A DNA stretch of 64,000 nucleotides. Source: Caecitellus pseudoparvulus (taxonomy: Eukaryota > Bigyra: Bicosoecida). The position numbers and the translations under genes were made by a program. Location of the stretch: the NCBI GenBank assembly GCA_965644315.1, contig CBFFRQ010000024.1:1-64000 (forward strand), written 5' to 3'. A model generated the notes under the pieces. That model made no database searches. It was not told the origin of the DNA and was given only the letters and a program-made list of their open reading frames with translations. This document shows, piece after piece, positions 41,795 through 52,073 of this stretch (position 1 is its first letter; every line of letters begins with the position of its first letter).

Positions 41795-43802
41795 TCACTT
41801 CCTCACGACGTGGTCAGCGAAGGGCTGACCGGGAGCGGAAGCCAGCGGCTGCGAGTGGTGCTCTGGCGACAGCTCCACGGCGCCACCCGAGACAGACGCA
41901 GGCTGGGCCTGCACGGGGTGGGCTGTCGCCACAGGGTTGGTGCCGGACAACGTGCTCTGTGCTGCCAGGGCCCGCGCCTTGACAGCTTCACGGGACTTGG
42001 CGCCGCCAGGGTGCCTGTTGGCATTGCACAGGCGCACGCCAGCGACGAGGATGAGGGCCAGGAAGACGCCTGCCGCGACGTGCACAGCCCAGAGGGAGGC
42101 AAAACCCTTGCCAACGAAGTCTTCGCACAGCGCCTTGATGACGGGGCGGTACACACGCCCACCCAGGGACTCGCAGCTGGCCAGCCGCACCAGGTCCACC
42201 GTCACGTTGCCCATCCCCCAGACACCCTCCTGCACGACGCCCAGGCGGCGGTTAATGTCGTCACGGGGTCCAGGTGGGAAACTGGCCGTCTGCGACTGCA
42301 CGTCATCCTTCACGCTCTCCACGCTGCGAGACGCACTGAGGGCGTCGTTTTGGAAGCGCACGATGTCCTTGTAGAGCCCCTTCTCATTCGTACCGTTGAC
42401 GCCTGGCTCGCAGAGCAGGTAGTACTCCAGTGTGTCCATGACTTCGCCACTCACTGCGTTGGTGGAGTTTGCGATGCTGACGATGCTGTGGGAAGGGCCG
42501 GGGTTCAGGCACATGTCGCTGAGGCCCGTGGACAGCACCATGAGGACGCCAGTGACAAGCCACAGCAGGAAAATGAGGAGGAAGTTGGGCACGACGCTGA
42601 CCTTGTAGCAGCACGTGCAGAGGCCAATGGGGAGCAGAGTCACAGCCATGAAAATGACAGACACCGCCAGCACCGAGGCATAGGCCATGCCCACCGTCAC
42701 TGCATACGCATCCACTTGGGACTTGAAGTCGTCCAGTTGCCGGGTGATGTCGGAGCCAAAGGTGCCGACGATGGAGCTCGCAGACGAGAGGAGGTCGGAC
42801 GTGTCCTGAGTCGTGTTTCCAGCGACCCACACGCGGTCTGCCAGGTCGTCCGTGCCGGGCTGGTTGACGCTCTTGACCTCGGCGCCCAGCGCAGAGATGT
42901 TGCCAGAAAGCTGCGCCACCGTGAAGGATGCGTCGTTCACAATATCCCCCAGGTCGTCCATGATGTCCACCACGCCACCGAAGCCGTCCACCATGCTGTT
43001 CACGCTCTGTCCGACAGCGCCCACACCGCCGTAAACCAGGCAGCACATGACGAAATAAATCACCTGCGCAGGGGGCAGCGCGTCGCTAGGAGTGTGGACA
43101 AGAGGGGGGGGTGGCAGTAGCCCTGCTATGCCCGGCGCGCACCATGCACAGGATAAGGAATGCGAGGGTGTACTTGGACATGGTGGCTTCAGGGATGTGC
43201 GTTCCGCCGATGGTGAGGCCGGAGTCGCCGCCGCCCTTCTCAGCGTCGGGCATGCCGTCATCGTGCGCGTAGGCAGGCTGCGCGCTCAGCGCATCTGGCC
43301 GAACAGTCTTGCGCTTGGCAGGGCAGCAGCAGGCTTGGGTGCGGTCGCCACCGCAGCAATTGCAGCAGAGAGCCAGGGTGTACCTGCGTGGGCCGAGCGA
43401 CAAGGAGCGTGCAACGGCGCGTCGGCTTTGGATGCAGAGGTCGCAAGGCCACGCACAGAAGCAGCAGCAGGAGGAGGAAGACCAACCCCACGATGGCACA
43501 CCCAATGCCAAGGTTTGCGACGCCTTCTCCCCACGCCTGTGCCTCGCCGCCGGAGGTGAAGGAATGCACATCATCAGGGAACTCATTGCCGGCCTCCTCG
43601 CCACTGAACGTGCGCCGAACGGTGGACTCATGAAGGTACTGAGTTGGACAAAGCGTGAAGGGGTCATTGACAGGTGAAGGGGGGCGTGGAAAGGTTGCGG
43701 CTGGCGCCGGGTCTGCTTGCGGAAGTTGCAGGGAATGCCGCTCAGCCGAAGATGCACACCACGCACCAGCATGTTGGCCGAAGCCTCGAACTGGTCCGCC
43801 AT
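41795..43802 (-). CDS. Prominin-like five-TM protein B (tandem paralogue)
   Basis: Exons on the minus strand are 43,802-43,767 (MADQFEASANML), 43,638-43,457 (YLHESTVRRTFSGEEAG), 43,383-43,143 and 43,063-41,795, all in phase, giving 575 residues. Splicing at GTGCGT donors completes the first span (IGCAIVGLVFLLLLLLLYT) directly before the Cys cluster CCNCCGGDRTQACCC. Further spans are YTLAFLILCMVIYFVM, ASVLAVSVIFMAVTLLPIG, FLLIFLLWLVTGVLMVL and LWAVHVAAGVFLALILV. It shares SLWAV and CNANRHPGG-type blocks with the neighbour (SLWAV, CHAHRHPGG). The first intron follows a very short N-terminal exon in both genes. The two copies arose by tandem duplication and are now quite divergent. Confidence 0.7.
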
Positions 43803-44287
43803 GGTGATACCTTAGCTAGACAGTTTACTCGCACTGGCCCTCTGGGCAGGGAGCCAACCTGCGCACGCAGAAGAGAGGGAAACCTGCCGCTTGTCGAGTG
43901 AGAGCCGCCGAGCGACACCACACCACCTACACCAACTACGGGCAGCAGCACGCGGCAGCAGGAGTGCTGCAGGCGGCTGCGGGATGACAGAGGTACAGCA
44001 AAAGGGTGGGGTGAATTTTGCCTCGCCGGCTTAGTCTCTCCGCCGACCGAGGCGCCCTTTGCTTTGAGAGCTCCTCGCAACCACTGAATCGCAGCGAATA
44101 GCGTGGTGGCCAACCCCTCACGCCCCAGACGCGAGAGGGCGCCAGCGGCATGCCAGGGCACAGTAGAACTTGTGCCGCTGGCCATGGTAGGGACTTGAGT
44201 GCGGTGGGCGGCGCCCTGCGGCTTGGTTGCCTGACGAGGTGCACGTTACCTGCCCTGCGCATGTCGGGGGGAATCCCACAACCAGCA

Positions 44288-45040
44288 TCACTGAGGCGCA
44301 GCCCACATGCGACTGGCAAGGAACTTAGCCCGTTCGGCATCCTCTGCAGTGGCTTGGGCCGGGCGCGAGCCAGCGTCATGATAGCGCAGCGCCTCTGCGG
44401 CGCCCAGCATTGGGAGCGGGGCCGTCACCACTGCTGCAGGCTGGCCGAAGATCTGAAAGGATCCCACGTCAATGTTGGTGCCAGTGGAGGTGGGGATGGG
44501 CTTGATGAAGAGCAGGCTCATGAAGCGCGCAGGGGGGCACGCCTGCACCAGGTGTGACTGCACAGATGTGGACCTCTTGGCCTGGAAGAAGAGGACGGGC
44601 GTGAGGGGGGACTGGGCGGCCTGCTTCAGGACATGTGCATCATCCAGGGAAGATGTGTCCGAAAAGGCCTTGACGTCGTCAATGGTGGGCTTCACGCGGG
44701 ACACGAGGACGAGCGTGTCGCCAGCCGCTGCCGTGTAGCCCGAGCCTGGCCCCTTGTACTCCAGCTTCGTGAGCTGGTGCAGCCCCTCGTCACCCAGCTT
44801 CAAGATCAAGACAGCGTTCTTCTTCTCTCCATTCTTCGTGCTCTGCGCGCACAGTGGGAAGGCAGGAGCGAGCCGTGCCGTCGGCGTGGTGGACAGCTAC
44901 CCAAACCCCGCACGCACCCAAGCCTTGCCCCCCGCCTTCAGGACGTTTCCCACGGGGTACTGAGAGCTGTACTCTCCTCCAGAGTAGTTCACGATGGACA
45001 CCGGCAGCGTCTTTGACGAGGAGGCGTTGTCTGCAGCCAT
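44288..45040 (-). CDS. Small protein resembling the XRCC1 N-terminal (galactose-binding-like) domain
   Basis: Two exons on the minus strand, 45,040-44,918 and 44,842-44,288, joined in phase at a GTGCGT donor, give 225 residues. The pattern follows the XRCC1 N-terminal beta-sandwich: VNYSGGEYSSQYPVGNVLKA, then W, NGEKKNAVLILKLGD, LTKLEYKG, DTLVLVSRVKP, and later SLLFIKPIPTSTG with SFQIFGQ. XRCC1 has NLLKA, W, GEK and VVLQLE at the same places. No BRCT domain is present, so it would be a stand-alone version of the domain. XRCC1-NTD binds DNA polymerase beta and nicked DNA. Other galactose-binding-like families (IFT25/HSPB11, discoidin type) remain possible. Confidence 0.5.
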
Positions 45041-45185
45041 GGTGGCGGCGTCAGCGCAGGTTTGCGCGTGGCACTGGCGCAGTGACTGGGCAGCCGTCCA
45101 CAGTCGTGCACATGCAGGGCTGCACGGCAAAGTCAGGAGAGTGCATTATGTGTCCACCGTGCTTTTCGCGTGGCAAGCCCTTGCC

Positions 45186-47912
45186 TCAGGCAGGGGACAT
45201 GGAGGGGCGCACAGGGGAGGTGAAGCCACCCTCCACCTGTGGCGTGGAGCTCATGCTCTGCTTGCCCTCTCCGGCCCACATGCCGCCAGGGCCGTCGTCC
45301 CCGCCGTCGCCGCCAGGCGTCGGCGTCAGCCAGCCTCGGCGGCGCTTGAGGTTCACGATGTCCTGCGCCAGCGCGTCGATCAGCGCCAGCTTCTCCGCCA
45401 GCAAGTCCTCCACGCCATCGGCGTACGCACGCAAGTGCCCCTCGCAGCTGGCGCCCTGTGACGCGTCAGAGCAAGCGGACACCATGGCCGCCGCCAGGCG
45501 CTGCTCCTGCTCCAGCAGGGCGCCCATGGCCTTGGCCTGCTCCATGTGCCGGCGCACAGTGTCAGCCACCGCAGGCGGCAGTGCCTCCAGCGCCTGGGGT
45601 GGCAAGACGGGCGCACCGCTGCCTTGCCCCCCTGCTGACGTGGCGGCGGCTGACGCAGATGCAGAAGGCGCAGCGTCCTGGCTGGGCCTGGGTGCCTTGG
45701 CTTGGCGGTCCCTGGCCGAGCGGCTGCCGCGGCTACTGCCACTGCTGGCGCGAGCAGAGGAGCCCTTCCCGCCCGGCAGGCTGCTGCGCCGGCCAGACTT
45801 GGGCTTGGGCTTGCCCCCTGCTTTGCTGCGGCGTGAGGCAGCGTCGGAGGCGCCACTTCCCATGCTGGAGCGTCGGTGGCTGGAGCCGGTGGTGGGGCGT
45901 GCCTCTGATGCTCCCGCCATGCTGCGGCGGCGGGAGCCGTCGGAAGACGTCGCTGGGCGTGCGCTGGGCAGGTTGGAGGGCGCTGGCGTCGGTGCTGGAG
46001 CGGGTGCAGGTGGTGGGGCGGAGGCTGGAGCGGCCGAGGGCGCAGGGGTGGGCGCAGGTGCCCGCCGTCGCCCCGTGCGGCGTGGCTTGCGCCCTGCGAC
46101 CAGCGCAGCCAGCTGTGCTGGGGTGAACGCGCCGTCCAGCTCATGCGCATGCCCGTGCGGGGGCTGGTACCGGTCCGCGTGTGCCGGGTCTTCGCACTGA
46201 ATCTCCTTGACACGGTAGGCGTACCTGAGCGTGTTCAGGGTGTGTTCGCAGTTGGACACGTTGGGGGAGATGGTGGCAATCATCACCGTGCGGCTGTTGC
46301 CCATGAAGCTGTCCTTGAGCACCTGCGTCAGCTTGGAGCCACGGAAGGGCAGGTGGGAGTGCTCCAGGTACAGGGACCGGATGCACTCCTTCAGCGCCAG
46401 CAGGCTCTTGTTGATTTCGGCGCCCTCCATGCGGGTTTTCTTGCTGCTGGCCCCCGTGTCGGCGCCGCGCTCGGAGCCCGCCAGGTCAATGAACGAGAAG
46501 CGCCCCACTTCCTCCCCTGACTCGTCCACGATGGCGCCGGGCCCTGGCAGGCGCCGCAGCACCAGCTGCAGCACAGCGTGGGAGCGGGACGAGTCCAGGT
46601 TGGCGGCTGTGCTGCCGACGGAGCGGTTGGCGTTGCCCTCTGCGATGGTGCGCATGCACTCGGCCACGTTGGCCACAGGCTGCTCAGACAGCCCGACGAT
46701 GTTCACGACGCCACCAGCGTCCTCCAGTGCACGCAGCTCGGCGCGGCCGCCCAGCAGGTCGTGCAGCTTGCTGCCGTAGATCTCGTAGTACGACACCAGC
46801 ACCTCCACATCCTGCAAGTTCCGCGCCTCAATGGTGGCGAAGATGTCCTGGGCCGCCAGCATGTACACGCCGGGCGAGCCGCCTGCCTCGCCCCGCAAGC
46901 TCTTGGCGTCCCCCATCATCGTGTACGTCTTGCCGCTGCCTGTCTGGCCGTACGCGAAGCAGGTGCAGGCGGTGCCGCTGAACACTGACGACACAAGCGG
47001 GGCACAGGCCACCTTGTACAGGGACGCAGTGTCCACGGTCTGGTCGAAGGCATCGTCCACGGTGAAGCGGTGTGTCTCGCAAAACTTGGTCAGGTCCACC
47101 TTGAGCTTGGGCTCGTGCACCAGCAGCGTGCGTCGGGTGACGGTTTGGATGACGTCCAGCTCCGCGCCGCTGCCCTCCTTGCGCGTCAGGGGCCGCTTGC
47201 GCACCACAACTCGGATTTTCGTCCCATCGTCTTCCACTGACCCTGCGCCTGCCGGCGCAGCTGAGGCGGCGGCGGCTGCGGCGGAGGGAGGTGCACGCTT
47301 GGGCGCCTTGCGCTCAATCCCGTCACGATCAGTGCCACGGTGGGTGTGCTGGGACGCAAAAACGTCCCCTTGTGTGCTCTTCTGGGCCACGGCCGCCTGC
47401 AAGGGTGGCTGCGGCTTCCCGGGCTGATTCTCCGAAGCGCTTGGGCCAGTTGTTGGAGCAGCAGGGGCCGAAGCCTCTGGCGGACCCTCCCCCGGTTTCT
47501 GGGCAGCCTGCAAGCGAGGCATACAGTGTACATGTGCAGGGAATTGTTGGCTGCTGCCGCGCAGTGGTGGCCGCGCAGCGCCGGCGCGCGCGCTGTCCAA
47601 CGCCAAGGTGCAGTGCTGCACGCCTCACCTCCCGCACTCGGTGCACCAGCTCAAACAGGCGCCTGCGATCTGCGACTTGAGTGACCCCCACGGCATCATA
47701 GTCTTCGAATGTCAACCCCATGAGAGCCTGCAGGGCGGCGGCACACGGGGGAGGGGGCTGCGCGGCACTGCTCTCAGCACGGCGTGGCGGCACGCCCGTT
47801 GACACACCTGGGGTGTCACAATGCCGTGAGCCTGGAAGGCGGGGATGCACTCCCCCAGCCCAATGCGCTGGAGCCACTTGAAGACTACTGGACTCGGCTC
47901 TGCGTTTGCCAT
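45186..47912 (-). CDS. Kinesin-13 family motor with N-terminal SAM domain
   Basis: Exons on the minus strand are 47,912-47,808, 47,727-47,629 and 47,507-45,186, all in phase, giving 841 residues. Residues 1-68 form a SAM domain split by two introns (VVFKWLQRIGLGECIPAF; GLTFEDYDAVGVTQ; LFELVHRV). The motor runs from about 165 to 500: KIRVVVRKRPL, the P-loop GQTGSGKT at about 255-262, YYEIYGSKLHDLL, switch I SSRSH, switch II DLAGSERG, and HLPFRGSKLTQVLKDSF. The KVDLTKF and HLPFRGSKLTQVL blocks are kinesin-13 features. The tail is basic and Ser/Ala-rich and ends with a short helical segment. Kinesin-13s depolymerise microtubule ends in mitosis and in flagellar length control. An N-terminal SAM domain also occurs in KIF24-type members. 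Confidence 0.92.
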
Positions 47913-48149
47913 GCTGTCTACTGCGCTGCTGCGTGCTGCTGGGTGCTGACCACCTGCTCCACACTGGCGCTGGTGAGCGTTGCCGCTGAGCCTGGTGGTG
48001 CTGCCGCGGTGCTGGCAGTGCGGGGTGAGAGGCGGCCTGGACCTGCCTGCCTCATGCTGGGCGGTGCCCCCTTCCCATGTTAGTGTGTGTGTGCGGTGGT
48101 GCCCTGTCGGAATGAGTTTGAGCCGCATGGTGCATTGTGCAGGCGCCCG

Positions 48150-49694
48150 CTAGTCTTTCTTGGCCTTGCCCTTGCCAGAGGGAGCTCCAGTGAACGCCAC
48201 CCCAGGCTTGGTGAAGAGGAAGACGAGGGAAAAGACAAAGAACCCTGCCATCATGCTGAAGACTGCCAGGTAGTACGGGAAGGCGGAGGGGATGTACCGT
48301 TCGTACTCATTGTGCCAGAAACGCCGCACGGTGACTTGGCGGTTTTCGGACACTGTGCTCAGGCCGTGCCGGCGGTACATGAGGCGGAACTTGAACACGC
48401 CATAGTTGTCTGGCGTCATGAACTCGGCCATGTACGTGCCGTTGCCGGTGTACTTGAGTGCCTGCCGGACGTGGGGATCAAGCATGACGAACTCCAGCTG
48501 CACATCATCGCGCACAAGCGGCTGCCACGAGTCACCCTCCCACACGTGCAGGTCAACAAAGTACTGCACGTCCTCCTTGATGCGGTACACGAGGGACTGC
48601 GGTGCTGCCTCGGGCTCTGGGTACATGGAGCGTGGCAGGGTGGACTTGGACTTGTTGTGCAGCTGATGGGCAGGGGGCGACCCCGACGCGTGCTGGTGCC
48701 AAATATTGCTCGCGCGCAGGACGCCACGCGCCTGGAACGCCCACTGTGCCGCGGCCAGCAGGGCGCGGCCGTTGGACACGGTGGTGCCGTCCACCTGCAG
48801 TGCTGCAGCGGCGTCCGACACAGCCCAGGTTGAGCCCACAAGGATGACTCGCGAGTTGGTGCGGCCCTGGGCTGCCATCACCAGCACTGCGTCCTGCCCT
48901 GCAGTGGCTGGGCCCGAGTGCGCCTTGCCCAGGGGCTGGCTGAGCGCTGTGGCGCCGCCTGTGACGACAGGGAAGGCCAGGTAGTTGTCGGGGGACGTGC
49001 TCAGTGCGACGCCGTCAAAGACGAAGGGAGCGGTGGTGGCGTCGGAGCCGAGGACCCACTGCGTCGCAGAGGCATCGCCGTAGGCGGTCGTGGAGATGCG
49101 GGTGTGGTAGCCAGCATCGCCTGGCGCAGGGGTGACGTGGTCCACCACACGGTGCCCGGCCGGGGCGACGGAGATGCCCAGCTCAGCGGCGAAGTTGCGG
49201 AAGGCGGTGGAGACGCTGGGGCCAGTGGTGGCAAAGACATTGCCGCCGTCGGCGATGAACTTCATCACCTGCTTGGTGCTGACACCCCACTCTGCGAGGG
49301 GGAAAAGGGGGAGGGCGGCAAGTGCAAGTGGTGCCTGCGAGGTGGCTCGAGCACACCAGCTGCCGTTCACGCACTCTTTGAGGAGGGGGCCAGCAGGACA
49401 ATGTGGTCGTAGTGGTACTCGCCGTCGGTGAGCAGGGTCACGGCGCCATCCCCTGCGATGTGGAAGTCTGTCTCAAAGCCGGAGTCTGGGCAGGGGGCGG
49501 GAGGCGTGTGCGGCACGTGGCCAGCGATTTCCGCAGGGGCGGCAGCCCGCACCCTCGAGGCCAGAGAAGAATGTGGAGTGGCTGTGTGCCTGCTCGGCCT
49601 TGTCCAGGATGGCCAGCACTCGTGGCCCCTTCACACTGCGTGCAGCAACCACGGCAGCTGCCGCTGCAGCCAGCAGAGCCGTCAGCACCCGCAT
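48150..49694 (-). CDS. DDOST: Oligosaccharyltransferase 48-kDa subunit (OST48/WBP1)
   Basis: Exons on the minus strand are 49,694-49,553, 49,485-49,375 and 49,291-48,150, all in phase, giving 464 residues. The signal peptide is [18 protein letters not shown]. The family pattern is complete: VLAILDKAEQAHSHSTFF, GFETDFHI, YDHIVLLAPSS, FIADGGNVF, NSRVILVGSTWAVSD, VFKFRLMYRRHG, and ERYIPSAFPYYLAVFSMM leading into one C-terminal membrane span. It ends KAKKD, a KxKxx-type ER-retrieval signal. It is a non-catalytic subunit of the ER complex that transfers the lipid-linked glycan to Asn-x-Ser/Thr. Confidence 0.95.
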
Positions 49695-50069
49695 GCCAGC
49701 TGGTGGAGGCTGCCTGGCCCAGAGGGGAAATGCCGGCGTCCAGAAAGCCAGCCGGCAGGGTGGGCGGGGGTGAATTTGTGCAGTGAGCCAGGCGCTGGGG
49801 GTGCCAGCACTCTGCTCTGGGTTTGTCGATTCGATTTTGCCGTGCGAGGACGGAGCTTGTCCATGCAGCAAGTGCCGCAGTGCAGTCACCACGCACGGCG
49901 CAGTCTGTGCCGGAGCTCACAATGCAAGGCCCACTGAGACTGCCGAAGAATGGCTGTCGGTGCTACCTTGCTCAGTGCCGGCACTGCACAGGCTGCCCGT
50001 GGGGCGCAGTGAGACGGAGGAGGAGGACACAGCAGCGTGCGCCAGCGGCGTTTCGTTGCGCCGAGCAGC

Positions 50070-51899
50070 ATGGCCACTGCCCAGCTCAAGGCGCCATACA
50101 CGTTCCCGACGGACTCCCTGTCCAAGCAGCACTTCAACTTTGAAAGTGCCATTCCCACGCCGGAGCAGGAGATCTGGGCCGTCAAGAAGCGCTCGTCAGA
50201 GGGCAGGCCCAAGAAGGACGTCGTGTGCCGCTTCTGGCTCAATGGCCGCTGCATGAATGCCAGCCGCTGCGTCTTCCTGCACGTCGTGCGTTGCCTGCCG
50301 TGAAGCTCCCTGCATGCGCTGTACTCCTCACACGCACGCCTTCCCCCCCTGCTCTGCCAGTACGACGAAAGCCGCCTGCCAGAGTGCAAGCTGGCTGACC
50401 GGTGCACAGAGCCAGGCTGCCCCTTCGGACACGTGAAGGAGGCTGACAAGCCGGAGTGTGTGAACTACCGCCGGGGCTTCTGCGTGCAGGGGGCCATGTG
50501 TCGGTACCGCCACAGCAAGCTGAACGCGGAGGCCATGCCACTGCTGTCGGACCTGTACACGGGGGAGGGCACGACATGGAAGGAGATGCAAGCAGCTATG
50601 CAGGCAGCTAGCCGCGCCCACCACGTGGGGCACACGACAGGCAACGCCTTGCAGGACCTGCAGGCGCGCTACGAGGCTGAGGGCGCCAGTCGGCAGCTGC
50701 CAGACCTGCACAGCCGCCCCTCGTACTTCCTCGTCAAGGCGTCCTCCCCCACCGCCTTGGCAGTGGGCATGAAGGGGGGCCATTGGCTGGTGAACGAGGC
50801 CCAGGCCAGCGCAGTGGCAGCAGGGCAGAAGGGCACCGGGCCTGCGACTGAGGAGGACAGCAAGCCCCCTGCCGTGTTCCTGTTCTTCTCCATCTGGGGC
50901 TCCAAGCACTTCCAGGCTGTGGCGGAGGTGACGGGTGCGGCCGGCGAGCCAGACGCCGAGTCAGGCTTGCGGCAGCTGCCCCTGACCTTCCACCGCACCT
51001 TCGCCCTGCCCCTCGTGGACACCCTGCGCCTGCCCAACTCGGCAGCAGGCAGGCACCCCCTGCCGTTCTTCCCGCACTGGGGCAAGGCCTCGCGAGAGGC
51101 GGGGCGTGCGCTCATGCTGCTCAGCTACGAAGCGCCGGAGGTGAGGGTGGACCTCGACAAAGCTCAGGGGCCTCTGCGCGTGGACCTGCCGTCGGGCATC
51201 ACAGAGGACCTGGGGCTGCCTGTGCCGGGTCCGGGGCACGCCCCGCAACCTCCCGTGGCAGCCCAAGCAGCGGCGGCGGCGGCCAATGTGCCGCCCAGGC
51301 AGATGGCAGAGGCCATTGCCCGTGCCTTTTCAGCACAAGGCGTGTTCCTCTTCGAGAGCGGCTCGGAAGCTGTGCAGGAGGCGCTGCAGCGGGGGCTCGT
51401 GGGCGGCGCCCGGCGCCACACAGAGACCGCCAAGCGCCACATCCACCCCGGCGTGGGCATCCTCATCCTGGATGTGCAGCGGCGCCTGCTGGTGGGGCTG
51501 CTGCGGGCGACGTCTCCCCCTGGCCTGCATGCGCGGGGAGCGCTGGTGAGTCCCCAGACTGAGTGCCCTGACGGCGCTGATGTGCAGGTGAGGGTGGAGC
51601 CGGTGGCGCGGTGCCAGCCAGCGGCACCCCCCGTGTACCAGCACCTCATCGGGCCACAGACACACACGGGGCTCCTGCCGCCACAAGTCGGCTTCGGTGT
51701 CGCCATGGAGTTGCTGCGGTCCCTGGATATGGCTGCACTCCGGCAGGCGTTTGAGGGGGTTGGCGGGGGGGGCATGGCCCCACCTGCTCCCCACCGAGGG
51801 GGGGGTGGGCCCCCGCCGGGCAGGGGCTTGCACGTGCAGCGCAGGCAAGGCAGGCGTGGGGGGCACCCGGGAGGGCGCCACCACGGCGGGCGGAGGTGA
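50070..51899 (+). CDS. CPSF30-type CCCH zinc-finger protein with YTH domain and a DCD-like domain
   Basis: Exon 1 is 50,070-50,282 and exon 2 is 50,361-51,899, joined in phase inside finger 1, giving 583 residues. Three CCCH fingers: C53-x7-C-x5-C-x3-H71, C80-x5-C-x4-C-x3-H95 and C104-x7-C-x5-C-x3-H122. The linker blocks YDESRLPEC and YRRGFC match CPSF30. A YTH domain spans about 190-330 (PSYFLVKASS, GHWLVNEAQ with the conserved first cage Trp, VFLFFSIWGSKHFQAVAEV). At about 397-505 the sequence fits the plant DCD domain: GVFLFESGSEAVQEALQRGL, HPGVGILILDVQRRLLVG, LLRATSPPGL and ADVQVRVEPVARCQP. The tail is Gly/Arg-rich. CPSF30 binds the AAUAAA region in the cleavage complex; CPSF30-YTH forms in plants and apicomplexans read m6A. 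A 42-nt GTGAGT...GCAG stretch at 51,546-51,587 is in frame and probably coding. Confidence 0.85.
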
Positions 51900-52073
51900 C
51901 GTGGGCTGTGTTTTCTGCGCCGCAAGCTGGCAGGGACGCTGGGCCAGCACACCGCATACCTCACAATGCACTGCATGCCACACAATCCCACTGGTCCACG
52001 TGCAGCCCAGGAAACGTTTTGGCTGCACAGTCCACCTTTGCATGCTGCCAGCTCGCGGCTGGCTGCCCGCGCG

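Noticed and set aside
41744-43120. 458-codon plus-strand open frame
   Set aside because: His/Val/Ala-rich shadow of prominin-like gene B, whose membrane spans and splice joins are convincing.
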